64,000 nt of DNA, taken from positions 13,213-77,212 of the forward strand of contig CAZKRB010000004.1 in assembly GCA_964555065.1 (NCBI GenBank), given 5' to 3'. A program made the position numbers and the translations under genes. Below, piece after piece: positions 61,065 to 64,000 of this stretch. The notes under the pieces are model-generated. The model saw only the letters and a program-made list of their open reading frames with translations. It had not been told where the DNA came from and ran no database searches. The stretch's first letter is position 1. Each line of letters starts with the position of its first letter. This stretch comes from Syntrophus sp964555065. Its GTDB lineage: Bacteria; Desulfobacterota; Syntrophia; Syntrophales; Syntrophaceae.

Positions 61065-61790
61065 TTACAGGGTGCGGGGAGGCGCAGTCCGTGAAGAGGG
61101 ATAAAATTTGAGAAGTTTTTCCGGAGGAACACCTAGCAGGAAGAACAGGACAAGACACCAGTTTCGCAGGGTACAGTAGAGGATTCCCTCCTGTTCCCAA
61201 CGGCGGGCGGAGGTGACGACAGGATCGTCCAGAATAACAATACGGCCCTTGCTCATTCGAATACGGCGCATGAGATCCAGATCCTCCATAAGAGGCACAT
61301 TCCGGAATCCCCCGAGGGTCTGAAAAGTCACCTTCCGAACAAAGATCCCCTGGTCGCCATAGGGAAGACCCAAATATCTGGATCGATAAGAGACGAATTT
61401 TTCGATGACCCGAAAGGGACGCCGACGGGAGTCGATGGCCAGACGGAAGGCGCCCCCACTAATATGCCGGTCCTTCATGGCTGCCGCGATCTTGTTGAAG
61501 GCCCCTGCAGGCAGGCGGGTGTCGGCATGGAGGAAAAGCAGAATCTCGCCTCTTGCCAGGGAGGCCCCCCGGTTGAGCTGAATCCCTCTTCCCTTTTTCG
61601 ACAGGACCTTTTGAACCCGATGGTTCCGGGTGTCTCGAATTTCCCGAATCGTTCCACCGGCAAGGTCCCCGTCCACAACGATAATCTCGACGGCAGCGCC
61701 TGCCGCCACATCAAAGACGTGCCTGATCGTATCTTCTATGAAGGTTGCTTCTTGAAAAACAGGGATAATCACGGAGTACGGTAGGATCAC
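61065..61790 (-). CDS. TIGR04283-family glycosyltransferase
   Basis: 241 residues, GT2 fold: YSVIIPVFQEATFIEDTI, IIVVDGDLAGG, FLHADTRLPAGAF, GGAFRLAI, PYGDQGIFVRK and LMEDLDLMRRIR. This is the pattern of the family that TIGRFAM links by genome context to arsenosugar biosynthesis. A hydrophobic segment near the C-terminus (LVLFFLLGV) may tether it to the membrane. Its usual partner TIGR04282 is encoded just upstream on the same strand. The acceptor is not shown by the sequence. Confidence 0.88.
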   Translation of the reverse strand: MILPYSVIIPVFQEATFIEDTIRHVFDVAAGAAVEIIVVDGDLAGGTIREIRDTRNHRVQKVLSKKGRGIQLNRGASLARGEILLFLHADTRLPAGAFNKIAAAMKDRHISGGAFRLAIDSRRRPFRVIEKFVSYRSRYLGLPYGDQGIFVRKVTFQTLGGFRNVPLMEDLDLMRRIRMSKGRIVILDDPVVTSARRWEQEGILYCTLRNWCLVLFFLLGVPPEKLLKFYPSSRTAPPRTL

Positions 61791-61905
61791 GGCTCACGCT
61801 TTCATCATGATGAGAGGGATCCGTTTATTAAATATCTGCAATGAATACAAATAGTTATAATTGTTGGCGGCGCTGAAACAATGCCATCCATGAACCAGGT
61901 GCTTT

Positions 61906-62622
61906 TCAGGTAGGGGTTCCATCATGAAGTTCGCGTTGATTCAGAAAAGTCATCGTCCGGAAGCGGGCGAAGGAGGACGTCCTATTCCGCCGTCGAAAGT
62001 CCTGTAGATCGTCGGGAGTATCCAGATCACGACCCGAAGGAAGAAGATGGAGGGTTCGTCCGGCGGCTGAAAAACGCTTCATCGTTTCGGAAAGGACCAA
62101 ATCCGTGCTCCAGGGAATGCCGTCAAAAGCCGCCGGCCAGAAGCCCTTCTTCCGGAAACCGACCAGATAATACCCGCCATCGACGGAAGGTCCGAGAACG
62201 CCATCCTTCGTCTCCAGGGAGGAAAAAGCCTCTTGCAGGACAGAGCGGGGAAGGTCCGGCAGATCGCTCCCGATGAGAACGACCGAATTCATCCCCTCGG
62301 TAAAAGAACTTTGAATGGCATTTTTCATCCGCTCTCCGAGATCGGCTCCCTCCTGCGGTCGATAAAGATAACGTTCTCCGAAAAGCAGAGCCATTTCTCT
62401 TTTCTTTTCCGGCGGATCATAGCGGACATCCACAAGATAACCGGAATCCTCCAGGGTTTCCAGTAAATCCATAACGAAGCAGACATAGAGATGGGCGATG
62501 TCCTTTTTATCCAGGAGGGATTCCAGCCTCGTTTTGACTTTACCCGGTTCCGGGTACTTTACAAAGAGGAGGATTTTCTGCATTAACTTATGCGATGTTC
62601 TTCCTGAACGGGTCAGCATCAT
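61906..62622 (-). CDS. TIGR04282-family glycosyltransferase (CofC-like)
   Basis: 225-238 residues, nucleotidyltransferase-like fold: LLFVKYPEPGKVKTRL, VVLIGSDLPDLP and LGPSVDGGYYLVGFR. These are the blocks of the CofC/MobA-like family named TIGR04282, which is found with TIGR04283 and annotated as arsenosugar-biosynthesis linked. Start may be ATG 62622/62619 or ATG 62583 (MQKILLFVKY), which fits the family better but has no good ribosome site. Confidence 0.88.
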   Translation of the reverse strand: MMLTRSGRTSHKLMQKILLFVKYPEPGKVKTRLESLLDKKDIAHLYVCFVMDLLETLEDSGYLVDVRYDPPEKKREMALLFGERYLYRPQEGADLGERMKNAIQSSFTEGMNSVVLIGSDLPDLPRSVLQEAFSSLETKDGVLGPSVDGGYYLVGFRKKGFWPAAFDGIPWSTDLVLSETMKRFSAAGRTLHLLPSGRDLDTPDDLQDFRRRNRTSSFARFRTMTFLNQRELHDGTPT

Positions 62623-62964
62623 GGGACCTACAATAGAGATCGACAGAAAAACTCCTTATTAAAATGGGATAGCCAATGCTTCACCAAAGATATAGCCGCT
62701 CATCCCCGGGGCCATGCTTCTGAACGGGCACAAGGCGCCTATGGCGGTTCGGTCTCCATATTTCCGTTGCCGGTAAAAAGCTATCGGAAATATGGAGAGA
62801 AGCTCAAGTTACTTTCTGATAAGCGGCCGCCAACGGCGGCGTGGGACGCTTCTGAGTAAATTATATAAATGAACTCAACGTCAAAGCGCCACCCAGTGAC
62901 GTGGATCGCTAACAACATACTTGTCCGATTCTTTTACTGTCAAGCGATATCAGGACGAAGTCAT
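62623..62964. other. Intergenic region with a long inverted repeat
   Basis: No gene recognised. It contains the 14-base inverted repeat at 62753-62798 described separately. Confidence 0.5.
62753..62798. repeat. Perfect 14-base inverted repeat
   Basis: TCTCCATATTTCCG (62753-62766) and CGGAAATATGGAGA (62785-62798) are exact reverse complements around an 18-base spacer. No T-run follows on either strand, so it is not a normal terminator. It could be a protein-binding site, an RNA hairpin in a leader, or the trace of a small mobile element. Confidence 0.75.
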
Positions 62965-63383
62965 TCATGGACAAAAACTCTGACAATACCAAATAAAATA
63001 CTTCTGACTTTCCTGCTCACGCGGTCCGGCGTGAGTCGTCTTACTTTCCTGCCGGCTCACCCCCATCCTTCTTGACATCAGCCCACGGGAAACCAGCCGC
63101 AGATAAAGACTTTTATCGATTAAACCCATCTTGATCAGATCATCCCACAATCGGTCGACGTTGTCCTGATCTGCGCCCAGGACAGGATTTCGGCGATGGT
63201 CAGATAGGATTCAGTCCCTGGGGGGGGCAGGCAATCGTTTTCACCGATGAGCAAAAATTCTCCCGTTAACTCTTCCTCAGTGTGCAGCAATCTTTCAAAG
63301 GCGGTGGCCAGAACCTGGGGATCAACTTTCAGGTATTCGGATGTGAGGTAACGGCTGGTGCGTGAAAATTCTTCACGCTTCAT
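62965..63383 (-). pseudogene. Small unknown gene, apparent frameshift
   Basis: From ATG 63383, with GGAGGAA six bases upstream, an 82-residue frame reads MKREEFSRTSRYLTSEYLKV and on to ESYLTIAEILSWAQIRTTSTDCGMI. Near 63155-63165 the neighbouring frame takes over smoothly as DNVDRLWDDLIKMGLIDKSLYLRL and continues to a stop at 62965. The combined sequence looks like one helical protein with a one-base error or mutation. I do not recognise the family. Confidence 0.45.
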
Positions 63384-63458
63384 TCCTGTTCCTCCGGAAA
63401 GATCGGGGATCTGCTTATCCGTAAAGTGGCGCCTGATACGCAGAGCGTCATTTCAGAC

Positions 63459-63779
63459 TCAACCGCAGGAACCGCAGCAGCCGCCGCTACCGCAGCCGGC
63501 TTCGAGCGAAGAGCTGACCCGGAATCCAGCGCCTGAAGGAGTTTCAATAAAATCGATGTAGATGGGTTTGGCCTGTTCGAACAGGTCCTTGGTCATCAGG
63601 AAGGTAAGGCCGTGGGCCTGGAATTCCTGATCGCCATCTCTTCGCTCATCCAGAGCCATTCCCAGTGCGGGGCCGGAGCAGCCTCCCTCGGTTAGCATGA
63701 GCCTGATGGGATGGACTTCCTCGACGCTCTTTAAAAACTCCTGGATTTTCTCCCCTGCTTTTTTCGAAACTTCAAACAT
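63459..63779 (-). CDS. IscA/HesB-family Fe-S cluster carrier
   Basis: 106 residues. A-type carrier fold with the first ligand in EGGCSGPALGM and a C-terminal Cys-rich tail GCGSGGCCGSCG in place of the usual single CGCG, giving more potential ligands than IscA. The form is common in anaerobic proteobacteria. It may serve the many Fe-S enzymes nearby, including the radical SAM protein. Confidence 0.85.
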   Translation of the reverse strand: MFEVSKKAGEKIQEFLKSVEEVHPIRLMLTEGGCSGPALGMALDERRDGDQEFQAHGLTFLMTKDLFEQAKPIYIDFIETPSGAGFRVSSSLEAGCGSGGCCGSCG

Positions 63780-63847
63780 TCTTCTCTCCTTCGGCAGCGG
63801 GGACCCGCAGCCTTTCTTTTTGATTCAAGGGTTGATTCGTTACGGTT

Positions 63848-63876
63848 GGTGTGGGCCGGTTAAAGAAGCCCACACC
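63848..63876. repeat. GC-rich inverted repeat near window end
   Basis: GGTGTGGGC (63848-63856) pairs with GCCCACACC (63868-63876) around an 11-base loop. There is no immediate T-run, so terminator function is doubtful. It lies upstream of the IscA-like gene start. Confidence 0.55.
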
Positions 63877-64000
63877 CGAAAGAAAATTTCTCCGTTTTTA
63901 TGCCACCGCTTCTAAAGCCTTTGTAAATCTTAAAACAGTGAGTCCCAGCAATGTCCGGTTAGAATTTTGCGTAAGCGGTTGAGAATTTTTGTCGTCTTCG

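Noticed and set aside
63848..63876. Hairpin as a terminator
   Set aside because: No T-run follows the stem on either strand.
1..64000. tRNA, rRNA, CRISPR arrays, phage attachment sites
   Set aside because: I looked through the intergenic regions and found no cloverleaf, rRNA-like stretch or regular spaced repeats.

Overview
The window is about 64 kb of GC-rich bacterial chromosome with one short run of unknown bases at 31730-31739, so it looks like a draft or metagenome scaffold. The gene content suggests a Gram-negative anaerobe, most like the Desulfobacterota / former Deltaproteobacteria. Supporting evidence is a menaquinone pathway, an HdrD-type Fe-S protein, a DUF3343 gene, a relic of a 2-hydroxyacyl-CoA dehydratase-type activase, and an AsmA-like/YdbL outer-membrane lipid module. 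This assignment is an inference; there is no rRNA or other marker in the window. I saw no tRNA, rRNA or CRISPR array.

Layout. 0.7-2.7 kb: agmatine-to-putrescine pair (aguB, aguA). 2.8-7.3 kb, minus strand: undecaprenyl-diphosphatase, CDF metal exporter, catalase with a clear terminator and promoter/operator, and a Fur-family regulator. 7.6-11.6 kb: menF-menD-menB. 11.7-14.4 kb: a lower-GC restriction-modification island (C5 methyltransferase, DUF4928 protein, Vsr nuclease). 14.5-17.3 kb: a tryptophanase-family lyase, a phosphoribosyltransferase and a cytidine-deaminase-like protein.

17.5-31.4 kb: an accessory block. It begins with a consensus promoter and an exported alpha-dioxygenase-like animal-type heme peroxidase. 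Packed genes follow: two catalase-fold proteins whose distal histidine appears replaced, two unknown proteins and a DyP peroxidase. Then come a beta-propeller lipoprotein, a FecR-domain protein, a small membrane protein, a DUF4157 protein and a HEAT-like protein. The first part resembles known pairings of heme fatty-acid dioxygenases with catalase-related hydroperoxide-converting enzymes, so I propose an undescribed oxylipin or lipid-peroxide pathway.

31.4-38.3 kb, minus strand: an aromatic amino-acid ammonia-lyase broken by the assembly gap, a DUF389 remnant, and a trehalose operon (GH15 hydrolase, membrane-anchored sensor-like OtsA, OtsB). 39.1-44.1 kb: a small conserved Cys protein and menC-menE-menH-menA, the second half of the menaquinone pathway. 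44.1-47.4 kb: a transposase relic, pcnB and a GH13 amylase. 47.5-51.0 kb: an Fe-S gene relic, then a YdbH-like giant periplasmic protein with a lipoprotein-YdbL partner and a strong terminator.

51.3-63.8 kb: a redox and sulfur/selenium/arsenic-flavoured region. It holds an orphan four-cluster ferredoxin, a HAD-like protein, a flippase-like and a TVP38-like membrane protein, and an HdrD-like Fe-S protein. At its centre is a 972-residue radical SAM / ArsM-like methyltransferase / DUF5714 fusion, followed by a DUF3343 carrier gene with an in-frame amber codon. A YdjY-like Tat protein, an exported rhodanese, a MauE/DoxX membrane protein, the two glycosyltransferases that TIGRFAM links to arsenosugar synthesis (TIGR04283, TIGR04282) and an IscA-like protein complete the region. 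I regard this and the heme-enzyme block as the two best candidates for an undescribed system.
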